The notes under the pieces are model-generated. The model ran no database searches. It was not told the DNA's origin and saw nothing but the letters and a program-made list of their open reading frames with translations. Of a stretch of DNA of 64,000 nucleotides, positions 37,140 to 49,729 are shown piece by piece. The DNA comes from Brasenia schreberi (taxonomy: Eukaryota > Streptophyta > Magnoliopsida > Nymphaeales > Cabombaceae). Numbering within the stretch: position 1 is the first letter of the stretch; each line of letters begins with the position of its first letter. The stretch spans positions 6,878,501 to 6,942,500 of the forward strand of contig JAYKKT010000036.1 of NCBI GenBank assembly GCA_036023115.1, given 5' to 3'. Both the position numbers and the translations under genes were made by a program.

Positions 37140-40100
37140 CCTTCCATCAAAAAAGACGTAGGGTTCGTAGAGCCCAGCCAAGTACATGATAAAATTGTAT
37201 TTCCTTGTCAGATCATCGCACAGTTGCCCACACATATTGAACAGAGCGAGGTTTGCCAGCTTCAATCCCTGAATAACCATTGAAACTTCATCACTAAACT
37301 CGCTCAAAGGAAAAACGCTAAAAATCAAAATCAAAATCAAATCAATCGTAGAAAAGTATATACAAAACACAGACAGCTGATGGATCAAAAGCATCTGAAT
37401 TGGTCTATGTAGTTACAACCTTGACGAATTACCTTCAAGGGAAAGTTATAGCGGAGGCTCATGTAGTTCCGGAAACTGGCCATGCTGCTATAGAGGAAGA
37501 GCTTAGGAACCCTAATGACATTTCCATCCTTCCCTTTCAATGGTTTGCTGGAGAAATAGCGGAAAGCGCAATCAGCAAGGATTGAAGTAGTCAACGGATT
37601 TTGGCAGCTTGATCCAACATGGTAGATGAACTCTCCTGATTGAAGTGAATGTACCGCCATGGAAACCACCATGGCGTTCACCACCATATCCGCAGGGATC
37701 TGCAAAACGTTGCACATTGATTTTAATATTCCATATTAATGTTCCGACTTTTTAATTTTGTTTTCTGGGAAGAAGTACTGCTGCAATGCCATTCAGTATG
37801 TCGATTTACTGCATCACCTACTATATTATTTCTAAACCGCCGCTGCACCCGATCCATGCTTGAACTCATTGTCTCAAGCTTACTGGTAATCCTCTATTTC
37901 CGTCGATCGTAATTAGTGGAATTATATTTTCATCAATTAGGGAAGAAATGGGGATCTCGGCACAACTGGCGATGAAGATAGTCTCAACTTGGGCAAGGTC
38001 CAAGACCATGGGGATGGGAGTTGGCTGCTGTGCGTACCAAGTTCACTGAAGCAAAAGAAATTAAACCAAGCAGGTCGCGTAAGCAAATTACCACATCCAT
38101 AGGGAGGTGGGGGTTTGCGGGGAAACATTTCAATCTGCCTTTGCCGTAGCTCATGATTACGCTACCTGCGGTTCTGCATATCAAGAAACCATAGCATACA
38201 GATTAACATTGCGGTTTAAATTAGCTCGGTTGAGAAAACAATTATCTGACAAAGTACTGGAAAACAGTTCATTTGTTTCTCCACCGGAAAGTCTCCCAAT
38301 ACATCAATTCTATATTATGTAAAGTCAGAGAGCATGATTTTTACCTGAATCCTTCGACCCAACCGGGAAAAGGATCAGCTAAAGTTGCCTCAATTATGGT
38401 TGGGCGTATAATCACCACCGGCAACTGTTTTCTGGATTCTCCAATCAGCATTTCTCCCATGGCCTTGGTGAATGCATATGCATTGGGCCAACCTAAAAGC
38501 CTCGCCCTATACAAATGCAACTAAATACTCATATATATATATATATACGACAAATAAAGGCCGACTTGATTGATAGTTTCATACATATTCATCAATCAAG
38601 GTGCATATCTCAGCTATTTGATTGGAATGTGAACATAATTTCAAGGTGCTTTCTCACTCGAATGCAAAAGTGATAATGTGGTAAGAGGTTCGGTAACCTT
38701 TTGAGGCCGAATTCCTTCATGGCAGCGGTTTCTGCTTTGTCTCCAACGCACATATTTTGTAGCTGCTGAAGCTCTTCTTCTGCAAGCCGTAGCTCTTCTT
38801 CTATGTCCACCTAATGATTTCCATAAGGCGTCTCTCGCATCTGAAGCGGCTTCTCTAGCATTACACCGGATCTTGATCCGCAAACGTATGCTGCCAAATA
38901 TTCACGAAACCGAAGGATCACATTAATCGCCGGAGTTGATTAACTTTGATAGGTATTAAATACTCGACTCCAAGGATCGGATTGGTCATAAAGATCAAGG
39001 TGGCAGCTTTTGTTTCAACATTTTGAACATTGTTAGCGTATCTATGATTCATGGCTATAAGTGTTAGTCATACGGGGTATACATACTGATACGGACACCC
39101 GTATAATACACCTGATATGTTTGGGTATGAGTTTTCAAAAATTTCAGATTTTGGATACGCTTCGGTGAGCATAACGCTAACCATACCTTAAGTTTTCTAC
39201 AGTTGTTTCATAATTAGGTGCAGTTCGACCCTCACCAATAAGGGTTGATTTGATCCAAAAAACCAAAAAAAGCCCTAAGTATTACTCGCATATGCGTCTG
39301 ATGCCTACCAATTTCGTCTTTTCTGTTGCTTGCCTTTGGTCCTTCGTCTGCCTCAATCTATGGTGCGTCTTTCGTTTGGTAAGAACTCTGTCTGCCGAAT
39401 GTAATTAGGATCGATTCATGATTTCGGCGATCTTTAGTTCTTCTTGGAGTTATGTATAATGTTAACACATGCTTATCAATGTAATCTCTTCTTATATTGT
39501 GTATGTCTAACTGTTGTTCTATAGTATTTACCTTTTAACTTTAATGGTATCTTCTTATCACAAAGAATACCTCATGGTCCTCTCCATTTTAACCAACCAG
39601 CATTAATTTTATGTGTAACATATCTATCAATTCTTTCATTACTATGAAAAATTGACTGTAGGTATTTAAAACTTTCCTTTTGAGGGCTGCAATGTGTGCC
39701 TTTACTTTCTAAGGTTTCTCCATATATTTCTAATTTTCTATTAACTTTTTCCTTATACTCCTCAAATAACACAATGTCATGTGCAAATAACATACACCAA
39801 AGTACTTCATCTTGAATATGCTTTGTTAAGTATGGACTTAAAGTTGATCCTTGACGTAACCCCATATTAACTTCAAAGAAGTTTGTCATTCCTTAATGAG
39901 CCCTTATACATAGTTTTGCATGATCGTACATGTCTCTTATAAGGTTTATGTATTTCAGTGGGATACTTTTTTTTAAGGTTCTTAAAAGTACCTCCCACAC
40001 TAATCTATCATAAGCTTTTTCTAGATCAATAAATATCATATGAAAGTCTTTCTTTTTTACTCTAAAATATTCAATGAGACATCTCAAAAGGTGAATCGGT

Positions 40101-42436
40101 TTAATAGTAGATCTGCTTAGCATGAATCAATATTGGTTCTTTGTTGTACTCGATACTTGCCTTAACCTACTTTCAATAATTCTTTATCATAATTTCATAG
40201 TTTGACTCATTAACTTGATACCTCGATAACACATACATTTCTAAATCTCTCCCTTATTATTATATATGGGTATAAGTGTACTCACTCCCTATTCCTCGAG
40301 CATCTTTTAGTTTCTCCATATTTCATTAAATAATATTGTGAGCTAAGTGATTCTTGTCTCTCTTAGGACTTTCTAAACATCTGTAGAAATATTGTCTGGT
40401 ACTACCGATTTACCAACCTTTATATGTTTAAGAGCCTCTTTAACTTCGTTCTTTCTAATACGTCGGTAGAAATTATCATTTATATATTTTTCTCATTTGG
40501 CTAACTCTCCTAAGCTAATAATAACATTTTCTTTACAATAAATAGTTTATAAAAATATTTTTTCCATCGATTTTTATATCATCATTTGCCACTAAATTTT
40601 TTTGATCATCATCCTTGATGCATCTAACAAAATTAAGATCCTTATCCCTAGCTATCATAAAAATATCTCTTTCACGCTCTTTTAAGTTGAGATTTTTATA
40701 CAAACCCTCTCAAATTTTAGTTTTTGGTTCACTAACGACCTTTTACGCTTCTTTCTTTGATTTCTTATAAGCTTTTAAAGTTTTACTAGTCTTATAACAT
40801 GCCTTCTTTGCCTTGATTTTATCTTGCACCACTTCACTCCATCACGAAACTTCTTTTTGTGTCGATACATATCCCTTAGATTCACCTAACACATCTTTCG
40901 TCACTTTCCTAATATGTATAGTCATATTGTTCCACATATCACAAGCTGTAACAACATAATTCCAAGCACCTCATTGAATGACTTTTTGTTTAAATATACA
41001 TTCTTGCTTGCTTTTGAGGTTCCACCAATTAGACTCAATTGCTCGATGCACTCTTTTCTTCTTTGGCCACTTTTTACGTGTAAATTCATAACTAAAAGTC
41101 AATGTTGGGTGATTAAGCTTTCTCTTACAATTACCTTGCAATCTCTATAACACGATCTATCTTTTTGCCAACAAACAAAATAATCAATTTGTGTTTGTGT
41201 TAAGCCACTCTTAGGACTAATTAATTGTTCATCTCATTTTTTGAAGATTGTATTTAGTATAAGGAGATCAAATATCATAGAAAAATTTAAAATCTCTCTC
41301 CCTTCCTTATTTATATTCCAAAATCATAGATTCCATGAATACCTTGGTATCCTAAAGGCACTTTAACGACATATCCATTTAAGTCTCCTAAACAAATCAT
41401 CTCCCCTTGTGGAATTCTTTGAATTGTCTTAGTAACTCCTCTAAGAAATCAGTCTTTATACTATCTTCTAGTCTTACTTGGGGTGCATAAGTACAAACTA
41501 TATTCAAAACCTCTACTCCTACCACTAATTTCAACGTCATGATTCGGTCACCATATCGTTGTATGTCTACTAAACAATCCTTTAAATATTTATTTATGAC
41601 GATATCTACTCCGTTTCAAGCCTTTTCCTTTCAAGAGTACTATAATTTAAAACATTTATCATCAGTCTCTTTTGCTTTTTGTCGAACCCATTTTGTCTCT
41701 TGTAAAAATAAGACAAGAATCTTTTTCCGAATCATAGTATCTACCACCTCCATTCGCTTACCGGATAAAGTTTTACGCCGACTATGAGAAGCCTAACTTA
41801 ACCCTCCTCCTTTATCCGGGCTTCTGACCGGCCATGCAAGGGTGATCCCTTATGTGGGCGGAGTTCCAATACCATATCCATGAATCATGAGAAAAGGCAT
41901 CAAACTTGGTTTCTAATCATGCTCATCCTTATTATTATTATTATTATTTTCTTTACAAGTTATATTAAGGATCTAAGTGATATGTGGGTAACCTAGCTAG
42001 ATGATATCCGTATATCCATAAAAGGTGGTTTCAAGTTGTTCATTAAATTTTAAATGGCTTGATTGAAATTTAGATATGGGACTTGGGAACTCTAGAATTG
42101 ATTGTTTGGCAAATCCAATTATATATCGATCTATGTTAAATGTTTCGATTTTAGTTATTAGAAAGTCTACCGTGTAATCATTTGAGATGATGTTGAACCC
42201 TATGCTTCGAGTGCTATGCTGGATGGGTTAAAGGGATGTTGTTGATCGTCCAGTGAGGCCAGCAGTTCATGGGTCGTCTACATATACTGTAAGAGAGTTA
42301 ATTCACCAATACAAATATAGAATGGAGAGACTCACCAGTTGAAACGTGCAAAATCATCTCCAGCTTCTCACACTTATGGGCGAAGTCTAGCACCCCACGA
42401 GCACCTAAGGCATTGACGTTGAGTGCTATGTCATAC
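36524..42436 (-). pseudogene. Fatty acyl-CoA reductase a2, nearly open but 5'-truncated
   Basis: Exons in gene order: 42,436-42,336 (YDIALNVNALGARGVLDF...LHVST), 38,890-38,698, 38,506-38,345 ([13 protein letters not shown]), 38,173-38,092, 37,699-37,433, 37,268-37,141 and 36,680-36,524, all with GT-AG borders and consistent phases. The only internal break seen is TAG at 38,811-38,813, where a1b has AAG (Lys). The 203-nt exon expected upstream is missing: sequence changes at about 42,599, just after the intron word ggatataaacacac. So a2 lacks the NAD(P)-binding part and is non-functional as it stands. A LINE sits in the intron at 39.5-41.9 kb. Confidence 0.88.
39495..41872 (-). mobile_element. 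RTE-type LINE, degenerate (L5)
   Basis: Antisense to the window and sense to FAR a2. RT remnants near 39,572-40,123 ([20 protein letters not shown]), a middle region, an endonuclease region near 41,300-41,760 and the 5' leader (ggcttctgaccggccatgca). The 3' end is replaced: FAR intron sequence joins the LINE at about 39,505 inside its coding part. Confidence 0.84.
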
Positions 42437-42599
42437 CTGCAGCATGATTCCGCAAATCACTTCACAAAATTCACTCTCAATTCACAAATTTCTGCCATAA
42501 ACCACAACCCTTTTTGATGATTTAGTATTCAATGCAAAATCTATTCTTGATTACACTCGAAAAGAAAAAAACAAAAGCAGTCCGTGGATATAAACACAC

Positions 42600-43409
42600 T
42601 TATGGGCGAAACCTCAATCCGTAATTGAGCAAACTCGGGACCAGTACCGAAACTTTCGAGTTTAAGGCAGTTTTGGTTTAAATGTAGAATCATCCATATT
42701 TTTATTAAAAAAATTTAAAATATAAAAACATTTAGAAAATACAAGACCCGGTAATTTTGAAATGTTGATTCCGATTTGATAAGAAGTAAAACCGAACCAA
42801 ACCGACTAGTCCTCGATTCTGAGCTCGGTTTTGATTGGAAATGCTACTTCATGGTTCTATTTACTACAATGGTTTTGGTTTAGTTCTCTAAAATTCGAGA
42901 ATCGATGGTGAACAAGTGTCCGTCAAGTGGAGGCTTTTCTTAATAGCATTAAGCTGTCAAATCTATTAAGATTGACTCTAAAAGCCAAGATGCTGACTTT
43001 TTTTCTTCATCTGACAATCTGACCATTCGGGTCAAATAAATAATCAATCTGCAGATTAACAATCCATTTTCGCAGTCATCTAAATTCTACAACCAATGTA
43101 TTCGACCCGAGTTCGGTTCCAGCAGCCTTGAATAATTGACTTCAATTTGGCCCTCCATCAGTGCGCCAGGGTTGGATTTGAAAGCTCATTTGGCAGTGCC
43201 CCCTCACTCCCCGTCGCAGATGGGGAGTTGGATTCCCGAGGCTTGCATGCATGCATGTGTGCGCCAGGGTTGACCCTCCCGTTCTGACAGATGGTAACCA
43301 ATCATATGGTTTGGCACAATAAACTTAAACCAACCTGGAGAATTAATCACGTCATTCAAAGCAATTTGATCACGTCATCGTTTTAGAAAAATAACCTCCA
43401 TCATTCAAC
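42600..43409. other. Non-repeated spacer right of FAR a2
   Basis: Contains an accgaaccaaaccgac-type stretch (42,790-42,850) and a possible SINE trace around 43,185-43,260 (ggggagttggattcccgagg). No gene was recognised. Confidence 0.45.
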
Positions 43410-44440
43410 ATCAACAACCAAGCCTTTGTGTCATGTTAGCGGTTAACTCAACATGAACTACATCATTCTTTATTGTTTCTTTTTAAAACTTTTGTGGTCT
43501 TATTGCTCTTCTTTTAGTATTTTCACAATTTAGTTTTTTTACCTTTTTACTAGAGTTTCTTTTGGTCATTTCTCTATATGTTCAAACCATCTCAAACGAT
43601 TTTTCTTATTTTATCCCCTATTGTTACCACTTCCAATTTATTTTTAATAATAATGAATCATTCATCTCATCATTTATGCCACAAACACTCATAATCACAA
43701 AATATAGTAGGTCTAATTGTTGCTCTATAATATTTACCTTTTAACTTTAATGATATCTTCTTCACCCTCTCTATTTTAACCTGCACTAATTCTATGCATA
43801 ACATCTCCATCAATTTTTCCATTACTATTGAAAACTCAGTCTAGTTATTTAAAACTTTTCTTGTGAGTGATGCCAATCTTAATTTCTATATCCTCTAAAG
43901 TAACCACATGATCAAACTTTCATTCCATATATTCGATCTTTATTGTACTAGATCGGAAGCTTTTACTTTCTAATATTAGGTGTCTTTTATAAGTTTTACA
44001 TATGTCAACCACAAAATGTTTGAATTAACCTGCATTAATTCTATGCATAACATCTCCATCAATTTTTTGATCACTCTCGAAAACTCAATGTAGTTATTTA
44101 AAACTTTTCTTTTGAGTGACGTAATGTGTGTCAATATTAATTTCTATATCCTCTAAAGTAACCACATGATCAAACTTTCATTCCATATACTCGATCTTTG
44201 TTGTACTAAGTCGGAAGCTTTTACTTTCTAGTGTTACGTGCCTTTTAAAAGTTTTACATATGTCAATGAGATACCTCTCTTTCCAATGTTCTCGAAAGAA
44301 TATCTATTGGTATGATTCATTAACTTGATACCCAATAATCGATTGAATAATTCTAAATGTTTCCAGTATTCTTTTATATAAGTATAAGTGTACTCACTCT
44401 TCGTTCTTTTATATAAGTTTCTCTCTATGTATGTATAGTG
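43410..44440 (-). mobile_element. RTE-type LINE, highly decayed, with internal tandem duplication (L6)
   Basis: The plus strand starts caacaaccaagcctttgtgt and runs through C-terminal LINE words. A segment of about 240 bp occurs twice in tandem (about 43,781-44,013 and 44,029-44,265), both with catgatcaaactttcattcc. Coding capacity is lost. Confidence 0.78.
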
Positions 44441-44779
44441 TGTGAATCTTGCTCACCTTTGACATTGTTCGTTACTTTTAGTAACATGAATATAATAACA
44501 ATATCCTTCATATTTTTTAAAACCTCCTACAAATTTTAAATTACACTTCTAACATAAAAGAAGCATGTAAGAATTATGCGTGATCCAATTTATATATATA
44601 TATAACTCATGGTACTACTCAAACCTAATCTTATGGCATATTAATAGGATCAACTACCTCGATCCTTGGCCCACCAAACGTGGGTCACACTGTAGTTCAC
44701 CAACCACTTATAATTTGAAAAGATTTAATCGTGTAGTACGATTGAGATTGAGCATATATCACTACCCCTCTCTCTCTCT

Positions 44780-44868
<89 letters not shown>

Positions 44869-45179
44869 TGCCAACAAGTAAAATTGGCACGCTGGCATTA
44901 TGTTTTTCATAGACTGACGGCATAATCCTGTCGTAATGACGTAACCAAATGCCACGATCATGTGATGAAGAATTTTGCTTAGTCATATATTATATTGATG
45001 GTCAAGTAAGATGGGCTGTGAGATATTCTAATTCAGTTCTATAGGTTGAATCACCAATCTTGCTGAACCTTTTGTATAAAAGCATATTTAATATTTTGTA
45101 ATAAATGACTACAACTGAAGTATCTACACGTAGACATCTCCACTTTGGAACCAGACTAATGGTTCCAATCGGAGATGAA
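44441..45179. other. Spacer with (CA)n(TA)n microsatellite at 44,781-44,866
   Basis: AT-rich. The compound microsatellite starts with (TC)n, passes through (AC)n and ends in about 64 bases of (TA)n. No gene was recognised. Confidence 0.7.
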
Positions 45180-45585
45180 TTGGGCAGAAAATCAGTCGAA
45201 ATAGGATAAGGTTGAACTGGACCCAAAACCAAAACCAAACTAGGGACCCATCAGTTCGGTTTCAGTTGCACCTTCAGTGAAGCTGGAACCGAGCTGATCG
45301 TAACTGCTATTTATTTATTAGTTCTTATGAAATTTCTTTTTTCATGGCTGTTGATGGTTTGAGACTCAAACCGAGACTGGAACAAAAACCAAAATTGTTC
45401 CAGTTCAGTTCCTGGATTACTACAATTGGTGTTTGGACCCAAACCAAAACCAAACATTTCTGTCTACAAGCTAGAGGTAGATATGTCGGGTTCAAAACTT
45501 GACCGCGATTCAACCTAGAACCAAATCAGGTTGGGGACCAAATGGAACCACAACTAGGATGGTCTTCGACGGCGAATTCATCCTG
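45180..45585 (-). repeat. FAR 3' flank repeat, copy F4 (left part)
   Basis: Matches 17,351-17,713 with a 55-bp extra segment near 45,290-45,345. Ends at cgaattcatcct, where a LINE fragment begins. Confidence 0.87.
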
Positions 45586-46118
45586 CACGATAGGTCTAAC
45601 TGTTGTTCTATAATATTTACCTTTTAACTTTAATGGTATCTTCTTATCACAAAGAATACCTCATGCTCCTCTCCATTTTAACCCACCAGCATTAATTCTA
45701 CATGTAACATCTCTATCAATTCTTTCATCACTATTTCTAAGGTTTCTCCATATAATTACAATTTTCTATTAACTTTTTCCATATACTCCTCTACTAACAC
45801 AATGTCATCTGCAAATAACATACACCAAGGTACTTCATCTTGAATATGCTTTGTTAAGTATGGACTTAAAGTTGATCCTTGATGTAACCCTATATTAACT
45901 TCAAAGAAGTTTGTTATTCCTTAACGAATCCTTACACATAGTTTTGCTCCATCGTACATGTCTCTTATAAGGTTTATGTATTTTAGTGGGATCCTTTTTT
46001 TTAAGGTTCTTAAAAGAATCTCCCTCGCTAATCTATCATAAGCTTTTTCTAGATCAATAAATATCATGTCAAAGTCTTTCTTTTTTGTTCTAAAATATTT
46101 AATAAGATGTCTCAAAAG
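45586..46118 (-). mobile_element. RTE-type LINE fragment (L7)
   Basis: Covers the C-terminal part and RT remnants on the minus strand, including [19 protein letters not shown] near 46,010-46,080. It joins flank sequence on the left at 45,585 and copia sequence on the right at about 46,118 (after gtctcaaaaggt). Confidence 0.83.
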
Positions 46119-48456
46119 GTCCATGTTTCCCCACAATGACCTTGCCAGAAATAAACATGACTTCAAAACCTTTCTTTACTAAGGTAGGGACCGATACCAG
46201 ATTACACTTTATAGATGGCACAATTAATACATCAGTTAATATAATCAGTTTGCCTTATACATAGATTCTAAAAGACCTAGTACCCAAAACATTCGAGAAG
46301 GTGTTGTTACCTATGTACACTCGATGTTCGCCTGGTTTGTATTCCTTAAAATCCATTGGCCCTTCGTTAGTCTTTTAGATGTGTCTGTAAGCTCCGGAGT
46401 CTATCCACCAACCTATTACTGGGTGGTCCATGTAAAAATATTCTGATATCACATAGATTATATCTTGCTTCTTTGATCGTTCGTGATATGGGTTGTTTCA
46501 TCCAACTTTCTTATCGCGGGATTCCATCTTATAATGTCCCATCTTTTTATAGTTAAAACACTTGACCCGATAAGCGATTTCATGCGATTTCTAAAAATTT
46601 TGACCACCCTTCTTGTTATTATTGCCAAACCTCTTGTTTGGTTTATTTTTCTTCTGATTTGGTTTGGAGCTAGACCCTATCTCATCTTGTACCACTAGTA
46701 ATTTTTCTTTCTTTTTTATTTATATGTTCTTACTCTATTATTAGTTTTAGGGGCAATTCTGAAAGGTTAATCTCTGGGCCTAACCTGAACGCAGTAGTCA
46801 CCATGTTTCATGATGAGGGTAGACTATTAAGGATTGTTGATATTTGCATCAGTTCTACGATGACTGGCTTTGCCATAGCTAGGTCACTAGCCATTACTAA
46901 CATGTGATTTACATGTTCTACTACGTTATTTCCTTCTCTCATTTTAAAGGAGTTGTACTTCTGTAGTAGAAACTGTACATGTAGTTTGACAGTTGTGTCA
47001 TACTTAGCTGTTATAGAATGAAAAAGCTCTTTTGTGGTCTCATATTCTTCGAAGACCCTTATACATTTCTATCCATTGCTCAGTTGCGTCTGGTGGTGGC
47101 AGACGCATGGTTTTCTTTAATACATACTCAACACCTTCAAGTGTTAGAGTAAGTGGGATTCTCCTCTTCAATGTTTGGAAGTTCACATCGTTTAGTTTTT
47201 CAGTTTTTTTTAATTTTGACACACATATTCTTGAACTCATTTTTATGTGTTTGGCAATTATAATAATTAGAAGGTTTAAAAAGGAAACAAATAATAAACA
47301 ACCAACACACATAGTATGAACCTTGTTAGAACGATGTATAATATCATAAAAATGAGCTAAAAATAACTCATAAGCAACCTGGGATAAATTCATAATTTAG
47401 CCAAAAATTCTGTATTTAGCATTTTCAAAAAATACCAAGGGTAAAACTATAATTTTAACTATTTGGCCACTTTTGAAATTTTCTAAAAATCCTAAGGACA
47501 AAATCATAAAATTACTCTCTATTTTTCTATAAAATTCGAACTGTTTGGGGTTAAATTTGTAATTTGAACCCTCAATCCGAATCAGTAATTTTCTCAAAAG
47601 TAGAGGGACAAACTTATCTTCTAACACAAGGACAAAAATATAATAATTTAAATCGAAAAGGTAAATAACGTAAAATAATAGCCCAGTATTACATAATTTT
47701 CACAAAATGTCGGAGGGTAAAAACAACTTTTTGCTCAGAGTCTTTTGTCAAGGGACAATTTTGTAATATCAAAAAATTGATCGGGGAAGAACGGACGGTT
47801 TTGTAATATCAAAAAATTGATCGGGGAAGAACAGACTTTTCAGTCCGCTGACAGAGGCGGTTTCGCACGATTTTCCAAAATCGTGGGAGATTTCGGAAAG
47901 CCACTGGTTTTGACCCGCGATTTTCGAGTCTGAGTAGCCAGCGAAGAGAGAGAGAGAGGGTCTGGCCTGCGGCCTTTTGTGGCAGCCGACGACTTATTTT
48001 TCCTCATGTATGGCGGTCGGTGACCTGATGTTTCTTTTCCCAACAAGCGGCCGACTACCTTTCCTTTTCTAGGCCTTCGGCCATTTTCGGCTTACGTTCG
48101 GTTTTTCGACCTTTGGCCGTTTGTGGCTAGAGTCTAGCCTTTCGGCCTACTGCGGCTTTGTTCTGGCCTTTCGGCCGACTTTGGCTTGGGTCTCACATTT
48201 TGGCTGACTGAGGCTTTGTTCTGGCCTTTCGGTCGACTGCGGCTTTGTTCTGCCCTTTCGGTCGACTGCGACTTTGGTCTCGCATTTCGACCGACTGCAG
48301 TTTTATGCTACCTTACCACTTTTTCAACCTTCACTTCTCTCACTCATTTCTCTTTCTTTTTTTTCCTTCTTCTTCTCTCTCTTTCTGTTTTGCATAACAG
48401 TAATGCGTACCTTTGTTTTTTTCTTTGTAGGGTCAACAACGAGGCCTTGGTACCAC
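46119..48456 (-). mobile_element. Ty1/copia element, gag and protease only, degenerate
   Basis: In element order on the minus strand: leader (48,456 to about 47,241) with a GC-rich tandem repeat; gag from ATG at 47,240-47,238 with EKLNDVNFQT and LPPPDATEQW; further gag pieces near 47,030-46,700; a zinc-knuckle trace KCFNYKKMGHYKME near 46,570-46,530; then WWIDSGA, the aspartic protease motif, near 46,410-46,390; and the stretch up to FISGKVIVGKHG at the break. Frameshifts and stops occur. Integrase, RT, RNase H and the 3' LTR are absent because the element is cut at 46,118. Confidence 0.86.
48070..48305. repeat. Degenerate ~33-bp GC-rich tandem repeat in copia leader
   Basis: About seven units built on cggctttgttctggcctttcgg with drift (for example ggcctttcggccgacttt, gccctttcggtcgactgc). 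It lies between LTR and gag of the copia element. Confidence 0.85.
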
Positions 48457-48856
48457 TGATGCCGACTCTAAAGTCAACTGAAGCTTTCTGGTTGTTGGAG
48501 TCCGATGTTGCGTATGTTCTTCATTAAGTTTTCAAGGTACGCCTACAACGGAAACGGTGAGTGGTTCGTTTGAGGTTTCCTCACAACAAACATTTCGAGG
48601 GAAAATTCTATGTACTTTTCTGTATATGTTTACTGTATGCACTGCTCTTATTTATATAGCAGTGCATTTTCCACGTCTCCCGGTTATCCTGTTGGGCTTC
48701 TCTCATCCGGAGCATCCATATTTAGACAGTTACCGTGTTTTCCGGTAACGGTGTGACTGTTACCCGTGCCTATCTATAACGACAAATACGGTATGGTTTG
48801 GATGGCCAATCGAGTCGTTATAATGGTGGGTTGCCGAGAATGGCCACCATGTAACA
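48457..48856 (-). mobile_element. 400-bp 5' LTR of the copia element
   Basis: On the minus strand it begins TGTTACATGGTGG (48,856) and ends GGCATCA (48,457), giving TG...CA ends. A TATA box, gctatataaataag, lies near 48,660-48,647. One base after the LTR is tggtaccaaggcctc, close to the initiator-Met primer-binding site TGGTATCAGAGC. No second LTR was found in the window. Confidence 0.75.
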
Positions 48857-49729
48857 AATGGAACCATAACTAGGCTGGTGTTCGATGGCAAATTCATCCT
48901 TTTCTTATTATTTTTTCATTCTAGTTCCTTGTTTTTGGGAGAATTGGAATGGGTGATTTGAACAGGAACCAGTTATGTCTAACTACGTCGTAGTTCAGAA
49001 TATAATAACTATTCTACACATGAACTAGAAACAGGTGAAATCGGACCTGGAACATTAACCAAACTGGGGGTTCCTTAGTTTGGTTCAGGCTCCGCCTTTC
49101 ATGGAACCAAAACAAGAACTAGTGCTTCTTCTCATGGGGCAGAAAGTGGAGATCACTCATAATGCATTGTAAGGCAGGGGACTCAAAAATAATACAGTGG
49201 AAGGAGGATGAAGATGGGAAGCCCCAATTCTCATGGAATCACCCAGTATTTGTGAACGTCGGATCGACGTCCTATGTTTACTATTCTGAAATGTCTGACC
49301 GTTTGCTCTTGTCTTTTATCGCAACAATACGGTTCAAGTGTCCCAAATAACAGTTAAATAACGCAGTGATGGCTGACAAGAACAAGATATATATAAACTA
49401 AGTTCAATCAAATCGACCTGATACAATGACAGATGACTAACAGTATTAAGGAAAAGTTCCTCGGAATCTTGGTGAAAGAAACATAAAAAAAATTAGTGAA
49501 ATTCTTTGCAATGGACACACTATTTCAAGCTAAAACAGAGTACGAGATACAGATAATGAACTAGCTAATTCTCTTCAAGTGTTCTCCTGACACTGCCTGA
49601 GATATTTCTGTTTTGCTTCATGCAATTCCATGCTTGTCTGACAAATTCCTTACGGCAATGGATACAAACGAATTGTTCTCATTCACCTGCACTTCGAAAA
49701 AGAGACTTAAGACTGTAAAGTCTTCTGCA
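48857..49729 (-). repeat. FAR 3' flank repeat, copy F5
   Basis: Matches F1 from caaatggaaccat onwards. Only in this copy is a plus-strand frame open for 62 codons (49,162-49,350), including WNHPVFVNVGSTSYVYYSEM; F1 has a TGA at the Trp codon. No domain was recognised. Confidence 0.83.

Noticed and set aside
43185..43260. Fifth SINE copy
   Set aside because: ggggagttggattcccgagg resembles a B box, but the shared 3' gcttcggcctcc body is missing; too weak to call.
48186..48527. Plus-strand 113-codon frame in the copia leader
   Set aside because: It overlaps the GC-rich tandem repeat and the primer-binding site and runs opposite to the element; no domain.
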